This document shows positions 17,380 through 26,648 of a stretch of 64,000 bases of DNA, piece by piece. Each line of letters opens with the position of its first letter. The first letter of the stretch is position 1. Under the pieces are notes generated by a model. That model searched no databases. It was not told the origin of the DNA and saw only the letters and a list, made by a program, of their open reading frames with translations. The stretch spans positions 2,108,001 through 2,172,000 of the forward strand of contig OY759511.1 of assembly GCA_963662395.1 (NCBI GenBank), read 5' to 3'. The position numbers and the translations under genes were made by a program. Origin of the DNA: JAPOXR01 sp963662395 (GTDB taxonomy: Bacteria > Pseudomonadota > Alphaproteobacteria > Rhodobacterales > Rhodobacteraceae).

Positions 17380-18707
17380 TCCGGTTCCGGATCGGAGCCA
17401 GGAGCCAATCCGTGACTCGATTCAAAATCTTCCTCGATGGTCACGGGGCGCTGGAGCGGCTTCTCGATAACGCCGAGCACGGGAAGAATGATCAGAAAAT
17501 AAAAGAACCAGTACGCCGCCCCGGCGAGCGAGATGATGGCGTAGATGCCCTCCGCCGGCCGGCCTCCCGCCCAGGTCAGGACGATGAAATCGACAACGAG
17601 CAGGCCAAACCACCATTTGAACATCGGGCGGTATCGTCCCGAGCGGACCATCGAGGTGTCGAGCCACGGCGCCAGTGCCAGCACCAGCATGGATCCGAAC
17701 ATCGCCATGACCCCGAAGAACTTGGCATCGATGATGCCGCCGGTCACGAAACTGGCCAGTTGGACGACCCATACATCGGAGGTGAATGCCCGAAGAATGG
17801 CGTAGAATGGCAGGAAATACCATTCAGGAACGATATGTTCGGGCGTGGCAAGAGGATTGGCCTCGATATAGTTGTCCGGATGCCCGAGATAGTTGGGCAT
17901 GAATCCGACGATGGCAAAGAATATGGTCAGGATGACCGCCAGCGCGAACAGATCCTTGATGACGAAATAGGGCCAGAACGGCACGGTGTCGCGTTTGGCG
18001 ATCTCCTTCGACTCGCGGCGGACCTCCACCCCGGTCGGATTGCTGTTGCCGGTGGTATGGAATGCCCAGATATGGACAATGACCAGCCCGGCAATGACGA
18101 ATGGCAGCAGGTAGTGCAGCGAGAAGAACCGGTTCAGGGTCGGGTTGTCGACCGCTGGTCCACCCAGAAGCCATGTCTGGATCGGCTCGCCGACCCCCGG
18201 AATTGCCCCGAAGAGGCCGGTGATGACGGTTGCTCCCCAGAATGACATCTGACCCCAGGGCAGCACGTAACCCATGAACGCTGTCGCCATCATGGCAACA
18301 TAGATCAGCATGCCGATGATCCAGGTAATTTCGCGGGGCTCCTTGTACGACCCGTAATAGAGTCCACGGAACATGTGCACATACACGGCCAGGAAGAACA
18401 GCGACGCCCCGTTGGTATGCAGGTAGCGCAGGGCCCAGCCCGCATTCACATTCCGCATGATGTGCTCGATGCTGGCAAAGGCCAGATCGGCATGCGGGGT
18501 GTAATGCATGGCCAGCACGATACCGGTGACGATCTGCAGGGCCAGGCAGAATGCGAGAACGATCCCCCAGATCCACCACCAGTTCAGGTTCTTCGGCGTC
18601 GGGATCATCAAGGTGTCGTAGATCAGCGACAAGACCGGAAGCCGCCGATGAAGCCAGTGCTCCAGGCCGGTCTTCGGTGAGTATCTGTCGTGCGGGATGC
18701 CTGCCAT
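17376..18707 (-). CDS. petB: Cytochrome b of the bc1 complex
   Basis: The 443-residue polytopic membrane protein contains the four heme-ligand His positions, in RYLHTNGAS, YVHMFRG, LHYLLPF and VHIWAFH, and the Qo-site PEW motif in VPEWYFLPFY. At least eight hydrophobic helices are visible. It oxidises quinol at the Qo site and reduces quinone at Qi. It lies between petA (11-bp gap) and petC (4-bp overlap) in the normal order. Confidence 0.96.
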   Translation of the reverse strand: MAGIPHDRYSPKTGLEHWLHRRLPVLSLIYDTLMIPTPKNLNWWWIWGIVLAFCLALQIVTGIVLAMHYTPHADLAFASIEHIMRNVNAGWALRYLHTNGASLFFLAVYVHMFRGLYYGSYKEPREITWIIGMLIYVAMMATAFMGYVLPWGQMSFWGATVITGLFGAIPGVGEPIQTWLLGGPAVDNPTLNRFFSLHYLLPFVIAGLVIVHIWAFHTTGNSNPTGVEVRRESKEIAKRDTVPFWPYFVIKDLFALAVILTIFFAIVGFMPNYLGHPDNYIEANPLATPEHIVPEWYFLPFYAILRAFTSDVWVVQLASFVTGGIIDAKFFGVMAMFGSMLVLALAPWLDTSMVRSGRYRPMFKWWFGLLVVDFIVLTWAGGRPAEGIYAIISLAGAAYWFFYFLIILPVLGVIEKPLQRPVTIEEDFESSHGLAPGSDPEPE

Positions 18708-18718
18708 GACGAGTATTC

Positions 18719-19282
18719 CTAACCCAGCCTGATCGTCGATTCATCGACGAATCTTGCTGTCGGCACCTCGAGATTCTCCGGGGCAGGACCTTTGCGAATG
18801 CGACCCGAGGTGTCGTAATGGGATCCGTGACAAGGGCAGAACCAGCCGCCAAACTCGCCGGCGCTGTCGCCCAGCGGCACGCAACCCAGATGGGTGCATA
18901 CCCCGACCATGACCAGCCATTCGCCGGCCTCGTCCAGTGAACGGTTCTCGTCGTCGGCGGCGGCATCGCCGTCACGATTGCTGTTCCTGGCAAGCGGGTC
19001 GATCAGAATGCCCATTTCCACATCCCGCGCCTCGGCAATTTCCTCCGGGGTCCGCCGCCGGATGAAGACCGGCTTGCCCAGCCACTTGACCGTCAATTGC
19101 GTTCCCGGTTCAACACCGGAAATGTCAACCTCGATCGATGACAGCGCCTGGACATCGGCGCTCGGATTCATCTGGTCGACCAGCGGCCAGACGGCTGCCC
19201 CGCCTGCGACCGCACCGGTGGCACCTGTTGCGTAGTAAAGGAAGTCCCGGCGGGTGCCCTTTACCTGTTCGGCATGGGACAA
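18719..19282 (-). CDS. petA: Ubiquinol-cytochrome c reductase Rieske iron-sulfur subunit
   Basis: The 187-residue protein carries a twin-arginine membrane anchor (GTRRDFLYYATGATGAVAGG) and the Rieske cluster motifs CTHLGC and CPCHGSH. I start it at a TTG at 19282 because GAAGGAG lies eight bases upstream and the mature length is then normal; the frame is open back to 19483 without another good start. The Rieske head moves electrons from quinol to cytochrome c1 on the periplasmic side. It is the first gene of petABC. The promoter must lie in 19283-19557, where I found only weak candidates. Confidence 0.93.
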   Translation of the reverse strand: MSHAEQVKGTRRDFLYYATGATGAVAGGAAVWPLVDQMNPSADVQALSSIEVDISGVEPGTQLTVKWLGKPVFIRRRTPEEIAEARDVEMGILIDPLARNSNRDGDAAADDENRSLDEAGEWLVMVGVCTHLGCVPLGDSAGEFGGWFCPCHGSHYDTSGRIRKGPAPENLEVPTARFVDESTIRLG

Positions 19283-19557
19283 GCTGCAATCTCCTTCAAC
19301 CTGCCCGCTACCGGGCGACACGTGCTCAAACTCCGAAACCCGGCAGCCTTGCTGCAGGAACCGAACGCCTATTAGCCGAATTGTTCGGCGCCTTGAAGCC
19401 GAAAAGCGGGGTTTCCCGCACTTCCTGCCCGCATCCGGCAGGGAGCGACCGGATTCCCGGTTGCAGACCGGCAGTGACGGCAATCATCCTCCCGCCCGGG
19501 TCAGCGTCGACGGTGGTGTCGCAGATGAGGAATTCGCCTATGGCGGCCGACCATACG

Positions 19558-20874
19558 TCAGCCGCCAGCCATGACATCCGTGCCCACGGCCTGCCCTGCC
19601 GTCACCATGCTGCCGGTGAGTCGCTGGCCCTCGATGCCGTCGAATCTCACCATGCAGACTGATCCCGGCTCCGGGCCATCCTTGAGCACGACCTCGGCAA
19701 ACTGCTCGGTTCGTCCCTTGCGTCCGGCCTCCATCAGCACCCTGCCGGTAGAGCCCACCCGATTACGGAGATGGCGTTGGACCTGCATGTGCCCGGCCTG
19801 CCGCAACCTGGCAGCGCGCTCCCGGATTGCCTCCGGTTCGACCTGCGGCATTCGAGCGGCCGGGGTTCCCGGTCGCTGGCTGTAGGGAAATACATGGAGC
19901 CAGGTCAGGTCGCACTCCCGGACCAGATCCAGGCTCTGGACAAACATTGCCCCGGACTCGGTCGGGAAGCCGGCAATCAGATCGGCGCCGAAGACCATTT
20001 CCGGACGGCGGCGGCGAATCTGGTCGCAGAACCTGATGGCATCCTCCCTGAGATGTCGCCGCTTCATGCGTTTGAGGACGAGATTGCTGCCGGCCTGCAG
20101 CGACAGGTGCAGATGCGGCATGAGTCGTTCCTCGCTACCCAGGATCTCAAGCAGTCCGGGATCGATCTCGGACACATCGATCGAGGACAATCGCAGCCTC
20201 GGCAGTTCCGGGACATTCTCGAGAACCTGCCGGACCAGGTCGCCGAGGCGTGGCTCTCCTGGCAGATCAAGCCCCCAGCAGGTGAGATCGACACCGGTCA
20301 GCACCACCTCGTTATACCCGCGATCGGTCAGCATCCGGATTTGGGTGGTGACCTCCTCTGCCTGCACCGAGCGTGAATTGCCGCGCCCGTATGGGATGAT
20401 GCAGAAGGTGCATCGGTGATCGCACCCGTTCTGGACCTGGACATGGGCCCGGGCGCGCCTGCCGAACGAGGAAATAAGGTGATTGGAAGGCTGCCGCGCC
20501 GACATGAGATCGCCGCCGAGCAGCTGCGCGGCAGCGCCGCCAGGTGCAAGTTCCGCGAGCTTGCGCCATGTGTCCGGGTCCAGCTTCACCCGGTTGCCAA
20601 CCACGGCATCGACACCCTCCAGGGCCGAAAATTCCTCCGGTTCGATCTGTGCGGCGCATCCGGTAACGACCAGCCGGGCATCCGGGTTCTTCCTGGCCGA
20701 GCTTCTCACCAGCTGCCGCGACTTCCTGGCTGCTTCCGCGGTCACTGCACAGGTGTTGACGATCACCGCATCGCCAAGCCCATGGTTGGCGGCAAGTTCG
20801 GAGATTGCCATCGACTCGTATTCGTTGAGCCTGCAGCCCAGCGTCTCGGTTACGGGCTGACGGCGACGACTCAT
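19558..20874 (-). CDS. mtaB: tRNA t6A37 methylthiotransferase MtaB
   Basis: The 438-residue radical-SAM enzyme adds a methylthio group to t6A37 of tRNA. The N-terminal domain shows its cluster Cys in LGCRLNEYES, NTCAVT and VTGCAAQ. The radical SAM motif is CDHRCTFC (C-x3-C-x2-C), followed by the barrel and a C-terminal TRAM-like region. The start at 20874 gives MSRRRQPVTETLGC and overlaps the dapF stop codon by four bases (ATGA), so the two are coupled. dapF-mtaB is a common alphaproteobacterial arrangement. Confidence 0.92.
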   Translation of the reverse strand: MSRRRQPVTETLGCRLNEYESMAISELAANHGLGDAVIVNTCAVTAEAARKSRQLVRSSARKNPDARLVVTGCAAQIEPEEFSALEGVDAVVGNRVKLDPDTWRKLAELAPGGAAAQLLGGDLMSARQPSNHLISSFGRRARAHVQVQNGCDHRCTFCIIPYGRGNSRSVQAEEVTTQIRMLTDRGYNEVVLTGVDLTCWGLDLPGEPRLGDLVRQVLENVPELPRLRLSSIDVSEIDPGLLEILGSEERLMPHLHLSLQAGSNLVLKRMKRRHLREDAIRFCDQIRRRRPEMVFGADLIAGFPTESGAMFVQSLDLVRECDLTWLHVFPYSQRPGTPAARMPQVEPEAIRERAARLRQAGHMQVQRHLRNRVGSTGRVLMEAGRKGRTEQFAEVVLKDGPEPGSVCMVRFDGIEGQRLTGSMVTAGQAVGTDVMAGG

Positions 20875-21683
20875 CCTGCCTCCGCAAGACCGGGCGACAG
20901 GACGCCATCGAACACATGGGTGGTCGGGCCGGTCACCCACACACCGTCTTCCCGCCAGTCGATGTCAAGCACACCGCCATCCAGCACGACCTCGACATTG
21001 CGGCCGGTCAACCCCCTGCGAGCACCGGCAACCGCCGCCGCGCAGGCACCTGAGCCGGATGCCAGCGTGATCCCGACTCCCCGCTCCCAGATCCTGACCC
21101 GCAGCGAGCCTGGCGCCCGCAGCGACACGAATTCGACATTGGTCCGCATCGGGAACAGGGAATGGGTCTCCATTTTCGGGCCCAGCTGTTCGACCGGAGC
21201 CGCCTCGGCATCCTCGACGACAAACACGCAATGCGGGTTGCCCATCCCCAGTGCGGTGGGGTTGCCGTCAACCGGCAGCGAGAGCGGGTCCATCCCGGCT
21301 GCGAGCGGTATGTCCTGCCAGTCGAATTGCGGTTGACCCATATTGACACGGGTGAGGCCATCTCCCGCGTCCTCGCAGATGAGCGCCCCCCGCTCCGTCT
21401 CGAGCACCACGCCCGCAGCGCCGGTTTCGTCCATCAACATGCGGGCTATGCACCTCGTGGCATTGCCGCAGGTGGCCGAGGGCGAGCCATCCGCATTCCA
21501 GAATCTCAACCGGGCATCCGAACTGGCCGATTTCTCGATTCTTGCCAGTTGGTCAAAGCCGACCCCGCGGCGGCGATCACCCAGCACCGCCAGGAGCGGT
21601 TCGGGCTCGATCAGGCATTCGCCGCGGGAATCAATGATGACAAAATCATTGCCCAGCCCATGCATCTTCCTGAATCGCATCAA
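20871..21683 (-). CDS. dapF: Diaminopimelate epimerase, second active-site Cys replaced by Ser
   Basis: The 270-residue protein matches DapF, which interconverts LL- and meso-diaminopimelate for lysine and peptidoglycan. It starts MMRFRKMHGLGNDFVIID and has the first active-site motif TCGNATRC with Cys72. The second motif, normally ACGSGACA, reads ASGSGACA here: Ser209 (codon TCC) stands where the second catalytic Cys is expected. Another Cys follows at 214. The rest of the protein is intact and well conserved. Activity may be altered, or Cys214 may take over; both are untested. A separate lysA gene is at 48857. Confidence 0.9.
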   Translation of the reverse strand: MMRFRKMHGLGNDFVIIDSRGECLIEPEPLLAVLGDRRRGVGFDQLARIEKSASSDARLRFWNADGSPSATCGNATRCIARMLMDETGAAGVVLETERGALICEDAGDGLTRVNMGQPQFDWQDIPLAAGMDPLSLPVDGNPTALGMGNPHCVFVVEDAEAAPVEQLGPKMETHSLFPMRTNVEFVSLRAPGSLRVRIWERGVGITLASGSGACAAAVAGARRGLTGRNVEVVLDGGVLDIDWREDGVWVTGPTTHVFDGVLSPGLAEAG

Positions 21684-21827
21684 CCGCCGTCCATCATTGC
21701 CGCACCGGGTGGCCCGCTATAGCCGATGATCCGCCCAATGGCTACAAACCGGCCAGCACCGCGACCCCGGGGGCTGCGCCGCCCTGCTGGCCGGCCGACC
21801 CTTGTGGCGCCGTCGTGATGCGGGAGT

Positions 21828-21873
21828 GTCAACATTGTCGGACCCGGGAATTCCCGGGTCCGACAATGTTGAC
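21828..21873. repeat. 46-bp perfect palindrome
   Basis: Two 23-base arms are exact reverse complements with no spacer, centred on an EcoRI-type GAATTC at 21848-21853. The core reads CCCGGGAATTCCCGGG. The element lies between the divergently placed dapF and tRNA-Lys genes. No T-tract follows on either strand, so it is not a standard terminator. A long palindrome without a loop is unusual, because such sequences are unstable during replication. Confidence 0.95.
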
Positions 21874-21941
21874 CGCGGTGTGGCCCGGTGCTAATCGTCA
21901 GCCAACCGGCGGGCAGGCAGGACTTGCCCTGGCATTGAAGT

Positions 21942-22017
21942 GGGCCCGTAGCTCAGTTGGTAGAGCAACTGACTTTTAATCAGTGGGTCACAGGTTCGAA
22001 TCCTGTCGGGCTCACCA
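21942..22017 (+). tRNA. tRNA-Lys (anticodon TTT)
   Basis: The 76-base sequence folds as a standard tRNA. The acceptor arm is GGGCCCG/CGGGCTC (with one G-T pair), the D arm contains AGTTGGTAGAGC, the anticodon stem is ACTGA/TCAGT with loop CTTTTAA, and the T arm is ACAGG-TTCGAAT-CCTGT. The anticodon TTT is at 21975-21977. ACCA follows the acceptor stem, so CCA is encoded. Lysine tRNA genes are frequent integration sites, but I saw no integrase or duplicated 3' end nearby. Confidence 0.97.
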
Positions 22018-22377
22018 CTTCCCGCAATCCGGAGAACAGGCAAGATCCTGGCACCTGCGCAGAAGTTGCAGCCCGGCCGCGGACGTGGAACTGGCCTTCA
22101 TCCGGGAGGATGACGACCTGAATCCCGCTGGGGATTGCGATCGTGGTCACCTGCTCTCGGCTTCCGTGATATCGAGGATGCATTTTCCGATTGCGGGCGG
22201 GGCAGTCGACATTGCCGGCCTGGCTTTCGTGCCGGATATCGGATCACCGACTGCCGCTGCCCGAACATGCCGGCGATGCCGCCGACCTTTCCACATTCGC
22301 CGTCGAGGCGAGGATCCGGCCGGTCGCGGGGCGCACAATCGCTATCGAATCTGCTCGCCCTGCGGTATGGTGGCGAC
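22018..22377. other. Intergenic region downstream of tRNA-Lys
   Basis: These 360 bp hold no recognisable gene or RNA. They should contain the promoter of the catabolic cluster that starts at 22378. Long overlapping open frames on both strands have no credible start or domain. Confidence 0.4.
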
Positions 22378-24387
22378 ATGAACATGACGAACTCGGATAT
22401 CAGGATTGTCGACGGTACGTTCATCACGCTGTCGGATGGAGTCAGGCTGGCCTCGAGGATCTGGCTGCCTGCCGATGCGGACCGCAATCCCGTTCCCGCA
22501 ATCCTCGAATACCTTCCCTACCGCTACCAGGACGGCACGGCGCCGCGCGACGCGCTGATGCATCCCTTCTTCGCCCGCCACGGCTATGCATCGGTCCGGG
22601 TTGACATGCGCGGCTCGGGCAATTCCGAGGGCGTGCTGCTCGGTGAGTATCTCCGGCAGGAACAGGATGACGGGCTGGAAATCATCGACTGGATGACCGG
22701 TCAGCCCTGGTGCTCCGGGGAGGTTGGAATCATCGGCATCTCCTGGGGCGGCTTCAATGGCCTGCAGATTGCCGCCCGTCGGCCACCTGCACTCAAGGCA
22801 ATCGTCACCGTCTGTTCAACCGATGACCGCTATGTCGACGACACCCACTACAAGGGCGGCGCCATGCTGTGTGACAACATTGCCTGGTCCGCCTTCATGT
22901 TCTCGATCAATTCGACACCCCCGGATCCCCTGCTCCACGGCGATGGCTGGGAAGACACCTGGCACCGGCGGCTTGCCGAAACCGGTCACTGGCTGGTCGA
23001 CTGGCTGGAACACCAGCATCGCACCGACTTCTACCGGCACGGTTCGGTCTGCGAGAATTATGACGATATCGAGTGTGCGGTCTATGCAGTCGGTGGCTGG
23101 GCGGACGCCTATACGAACGCGGTGTTTCGCCTGCTCGCCAACCTGTCATCACCATGCAAGGGCCTTGTTGGCCCATGGGCACACCAGTATCCGCATTTCG
23201 CCACGCCCGGGCCGGCGATCGGTTTCCTGCAGGAATGCCTGTTGTGGTGGGACCACTGGTTGAAGGGGCAGGATAACGGGATCATGAACGAGCCGGCATT
23301 GCGGTGCTGGATGCAGGACTCGGCGCTGCCGGATGCCTGCCCTGACCGACGACCCGGCCGCTGGGTTGCCGAATCCTGCTGGCCGGCCGGCACCCTGCGA
23401 CCAGCCACCTTCCACCTGAACCATGACGGCCTGTCACTGCAATCCGGCCCGGCCCGGCCGATGGCAATCTCCTCGCCGGAGACAACCGGACAGACCGCCG
23501 GGTCGTGGTGTGCCTATGGGCGGGACCCGGACCAGCCGACCGATCAGCGAATCGATGCCGGCGGGGCGCTGCTTTTCGAGACCGAACCGCTCGAGGCCGG
23601 CCTCGAGATACTCGGCCAGCCGGTTGCCAGGATACGGGCATCGTGCAGCCGTCCGGGCGGCAACCTGGCGGTTGTTCTGAACGAGATCTTTCCGGACGGG
23701 CAATCTGCCCGGATATCCTATGGCGTGTTGAACCTGACCCATCGCAACGGCCACCTGGACCCGGAGCCGCTGGTGCCGGGGGAGATTCGTGATTTTCACA
23801 TCCGGCTGGACGCGGTTGCCCACGGCTTCTCGGCCGGCAACCGGATCTGCCTGGCAATCTCGACCGCCTACTGGCCGACCGTCTGGCCCTCGCCCGAAAA
23901 AACCGGGCTGACGGTCATCGCGTCGGACAGCATGCTGGAGTTGCCGGTCCGGCCAGTTCGTGCGGACGACCAGACGCTGCGGGAATTCCCCGAACCCGTG
24001 CTTCCGGTGCCGCTGAATGTCACCGTCGAACGGGAGGGCAGCAGCAGGTTCTCGGTGACCCGGAATATCGGAGACGGCCGACTGGTTCGGCACAACTCCT
24101 TCGATGAAGGCAGGACGGTCTTTGACGACCATGATGGCTGGGCCGTCGAATCAACCCATGACGAGGTCTACTCCATCCACCCGGAGGATCCGAATTCGGC
24201 CTGCTGCGATATCGTCTGGACAGAGAAGTTCTCGCGGGGAGAGTGGAACGCATCAACCCGGACCTCGACGGTGGTGACCTCGACACCAACGCATTTTGAA
24301 CTGGAAGCACGGCTTGAAGCATGGAATGATGACCGGCTGGTGCATGAGCAAGGCTGGCAACGCTCGATTGCCAGGAAACTGGTCTGA
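22378..24387 (+). CDS. CocE/NonD-type alpha/beta hydrolase (S15 family)
   Basis: The 669-residue protein has the Xaa-Pro dipeptidyl-peptidase S15 / cocaine-esterase layout. Its alpha/beta-hydrolase domain carries the nucleophile elbow GISWGG, the acid in GGWADAYT and the His in GPWAHQYP, and is followed by a C-terminal jelly-roll domain (about residues 380-560). It hydrolyses esters or amides of unknown identity. No signal peptide is seen, so it is probably cytoplasmic. It heads a same-strand run with a Rieske oxygenase, sugar kinase, IolB-like protein and aldolase, and may open the substrate of that pathway. The first ATG at 22378 is the likely start. Confidence 0.85.
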   Translation: MNMTNSDIRIVDGTFITLSDGVRLASRIWLPADADRNPVPAILEYLPYRYQDGTAPRDALMHPFFARHGYASVRVDMRGSGNSEGVLLGEYLRQEQDDGLEIIDWMTGQPWCSGEVGIIGISWGGFNGLQIAARRPPALKAIVTVCSTDDRYVDDTHYKGGAMLCDNIAWSAFMFSINSTPPDPLLHGDGWEDTWHRRLAETGHWLVDWLEHQHRTDFYRHGSVCENYDDIECAVYAVGGWADAYTNAVFRLLANLSSPCKGLVGPWAHQYPHFATPGPAIGFLQECLLWWDHWLKGQDNGIMNEPALRCWMQDSALPDACPDRRPGRWVAESCWPAGTLRPATFHLNHDGLSLQSGPARPMAISSPETTGQTAGSWCAYGRDPDQPTDQRIDAGGALLFETEPLEAGLEILGQPVARIRASCSRPGGNLAVVLNEIFPDGQSARISYGVLNLTHRNGHLDPEPLVPGEIRDFHIRLDAVAHGFSAGNRICLAISTAYWPTVWPSPEKTGLTVIASDSMLELPVRPVRADDQTLREFPEPVLPVPLNVTVEREGSSRFSVTRNIGDGRLVRHNSFDEGRTVFDDHDGWAVESTHDEVYSIHPEDPNSACCDIVWTEKFSRGEWNASTRTSTVVTSTPTHFELEARLEAWNDDRLVHEQGWQRSIARKLV

Positions 24388-24425
24388 GGGGGCCTTGGCG
24401 GTTACCGGACTCGAGTTGCGATACC

Positions 24426-25574
24426 ATGGACATTCACACCCCGAACAATCCGGACCGCCTGGCGACATGCCCGTTGCCGGAGGGACAGAAGGCGGAGGAC
24501 TCGTTCACCCTTCCGTCCCGTCTTTATACCGACCCATCGGTCTTTGAACTCGAGAAGGAACGCATCTTCTACCGGAGTTGGCAGTATGTTGCCCATCGCT
24601 GCATGTTTCGGCAACCTGGCGACTACGTGACCCTGCGCATTGCCGATCAGAACATATTTGCCATCCGCGGCGATGATGGCGAAATCAGGGCATTCTACAA
24701 TGTCTGCCGCCACCGGGCGCATGAACTGCTTCCCGATGGCACGGGCAATGTCGAGAGGGCAATCGTCTGCCCGTACCATGCCTGGACCTACCAGCGCGAC
24801 GGGGAGTTGCGGGGCGCACCGCTGGCCGACCGGCGACCGGGATTCGACAAATCCGACTACCCGCTGAAGCCGGTGCAGGCGGAGATGTTTCTCGATTGCG
24901 TCTTCGTGAATCTCGACCCCGAGGCGCAGCCATTGGTAGGACTTGCCGGTGACATGGAGGAGGATGTCCGCTCGCGGATTCCCTTCTTTGGCGACCTGCA
25001 GGCGGTCATGACCGACGGGCAGGGCGAGAGCCGTATTCGGGCCGGCTGGAAGGTCGTGGTCGACAATTATGTCGAATGCTATCACTGCGACCATGCGCAT
25101 CCGGCATTTTCGGACATCATCTGCATGGACAGCTACCAGCACGATACCTTCGGATTGTGGTCCAGGCAGCTCGGCGGGCAGATCAGGCCCGCCAACAGCG
25201 CCTATCCGGTTGACCCCGAGACCGATTTCATGATGTCGGCGTTCTGGTTCCTGTGGCCCAACACCACGATCAACGTTCTGCCCGGCAAGGAGGAGTTGAG
25301 CATTGCCGCCATCAGGCCGGCGGGACTGGAGGCCACGCTGTTCGAAGGCCACACATTGTCGGCAACCGGAAGCTTCGACGAGGCAAGGATGACATACTCG
25401 GCAGACACGCTGGTTCCCGAAGACATCCGGCTGTGCGAAAGCGTGCAGCGGGGGCTCAAGTCACTCGGCTATTCCCGGGGACCGCTGGTCGCCGACGGCA
25501 ATCGGACCGGACGGGGCGAACATGCGCTGCATCATTTCCACCTTCTGGTTCGGAAGGCACTTGCTGATGAGTAG
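24426..25574 (+). CDS. Rieske non-heme iron oxygenase, alpha subunit
   Basis: The 382-residue protein has a Rieske domain with CRHRAHELL and CPYHAWTYQ motifs (about residues 92-118), then a catalytic domain whose DNYVECYHCDHAHP segment supplies the mononuclear-iron ligands and the bridging Asp. It resembles the choline monooxygenase / glycine betaine or stachydrine demethylase branch more than the aromatic dioxygenases. No reductase or ferredoxin gene is adjacent; the MocE-like ferredoxin at 499-813 is a possible donor. It lies 38 bp after the hydrolase gene and six bases before the kinase gene, suggesting one operon. The substrate is unknown. Confidence 0.87.
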   Translation: MDIHTPNNPDRLATCPLPEGQKAEDSFTLPSRLYTDPSVFELEKERIFYRSWQYVAHRCMFRQPGDYVTLRIADQNIFAIRGDDGEIRAFYNVCRHRAHELLPDGTGNVERAIVCPYHAWTYQRDGELRGAPLADRRPGFDKSDYPLKPVQAEMFLDCVFVNLDPEAQPLVGLAGDMEEDVRSRIPFFGDLQAVMTDGQGESRIRAGWKVVVDNYVECYHCDHAHPAFSDIICMDSYQHDTFGLWSRQLGGQIRPANSAYPVDPETDFMMSAFWFLWPNTTINVLPGKEELSIAAIRPAGLEATLFEGHTLSATGSFDEARMTYSADTLVPEDIRLCESVQRGLKSLGYSRGPLVADGNRTGRGEHALHHFHLLVRKALADE

Positions 25575-25580
25575 CGAATT

Positions 25581-26648
25581 GTGCCCGAACCGGACCTGCC
25601 CCCGCCAATCCCGTTTGGCCTCCATCCGGACATGAACAGGCTGTCGGCACTTGAGCGCGGCCGGTTCGTCGTGCTCGGACGGGCAGGGATGGACCTGTAT
25701 GCAGACCCGCCGGGTGCGAGCGTCGAGAGCGTTGAACGGTTCGTTGCCTGTCTTGGCGGCTCCTCGGCAAACATCGCCGTCGCCATTTCACGGCAAGGCG
25801 GCAGCACGACGCTGGTCACGACGATCTCCGATGATGCCGTCGGCCGGTTCTGCCTGGGACAGCTGGACAGGTACGAGGTCAATCGTGACCATGTCCGGGT
25901 TGTCTCCGGGGCGTATCGAACCTCGATGGCGGTTGCCGACAGCAGGGTCGAGGACCACCAATGCGTTCTCTACCGAAACGGGGCGGCCGACTTCCGGATG
26001 ACGGCGGAGGATGTCGAGGCGGTCGATTACCGCCGGTTTGGCGGGCTGATCGCGACCGGAACCGTCCTGGCCGAGGAGCCGTCGCGCAGCGCCGGCTTCC
26101 GGGGGCTCGAACTGGCTCGCCAGGCCGGCCTGGTGACGATCTTCGATATAGATTACCGGCCGCATTCCTGGGTTTCGGACACCGAAGCTGCCGAAATCCT
26201 GACCCGGGCCGGGTCACTTTGCGACATCGTCATCGGCAACGATGTCGAATTCGATTTCATGGCCGGCAAGAAGGGTGGCGGGTTGCGCAAGGCACGCGAG
26301 CTGGCCGGGTCAACCGCCGCGGTTGCCGTGTACAAGATGGGTGAGCACGGCGCGTTCACCATCTGCGGCGATACGGAGATCGGGACCGGCGTGTTCGCGG
26401 TCGACACACTCAAGCCGATCGGCGCCGGAGACGGATTCATGGGCGGATTTGTTGCCGGGCTGGCCAGCGGATATTCGCTCGAGGAGTCGGTCATCCGCGG
26501 CAATGCAACCGCCGCCATGGTTGTATCCAGGGTCGGATGCGCTCCGGCCATGCCGGACAGCGCCGAGGTCGACGGGTTCATGGCGGCCCATCCCCGTCCG
26601 GACATCACGCACAGGACCATCGAGAGCCATGCACATTCCTCCACATGA
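25581..26648 (+). CDS. PfkB-family sugar kinase, IolC-like without DUF2090
   Basis: The 355-residue kinase shows the PfkB hallmarks: a GGSSANIAVAISRQGG segment near residue 60 and GAGDGFMGGFVAG at about 280-292 with the catalytic Asp. It resembles the kinase half of the IolC fusion at 2273-4147 but has no DUF2090 domain. The start is a GTG at 25581, six bases after the oxygenase stop; the ATG at 25632 is an alternative. Its 3' end overlaps the next gene by 20 bp. With the IolB-like protein and aldolase that follow, it likely phosphorylates a keto-deoxy sugar acid. The exact substrate is not evident. Confidence 0.85.
   Translation: MPEPDLPPPIPFGLHPDMNRLSALERGRFVVLGRAGMDLYADPPGASVESVERFVACLGGSSANIAVAISRQGGSTTLVTTISDDAVGRFCLGQLDRYEVNRDHVRVVSGAYRTSMAVADSRVEDHQCVLYRNGAADFRMTAEDVEAVDYRRFGGLIATGTVLAEEPSRSAGFRGLELARQAGLVTIFDIDYRPHSWVSDTEAAEILTRAGSLCDIVIGNDVEFDFMAGKKGGGLRKARELAGSTAAVAVYKMGEHGAFTICGDTEIGTGVFAVDTLKPIGAGDGFMGGFVAGLASGYSLEESVIRGNATAAMVVSRVGCAPAMPDSAEVDGFMAAHPRPDITHRTIESHAHSST

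Noticed and set aside
19326..19577. A small minus-strand gene between petA and mtaB
   Set aside because: Composition and lack of a ribosome site argue against it; the interval more likely holds the petABC promoter.
21828..21873. Rho-independent terminator
   Set aside because: The palindrome has no loop and no T-run on either strand.
21942..22377. Integration of a mobile element at tRNA-Lys
   Set aside because: No integrase gene and no duplicated tRNA 3' end were seen nearby.
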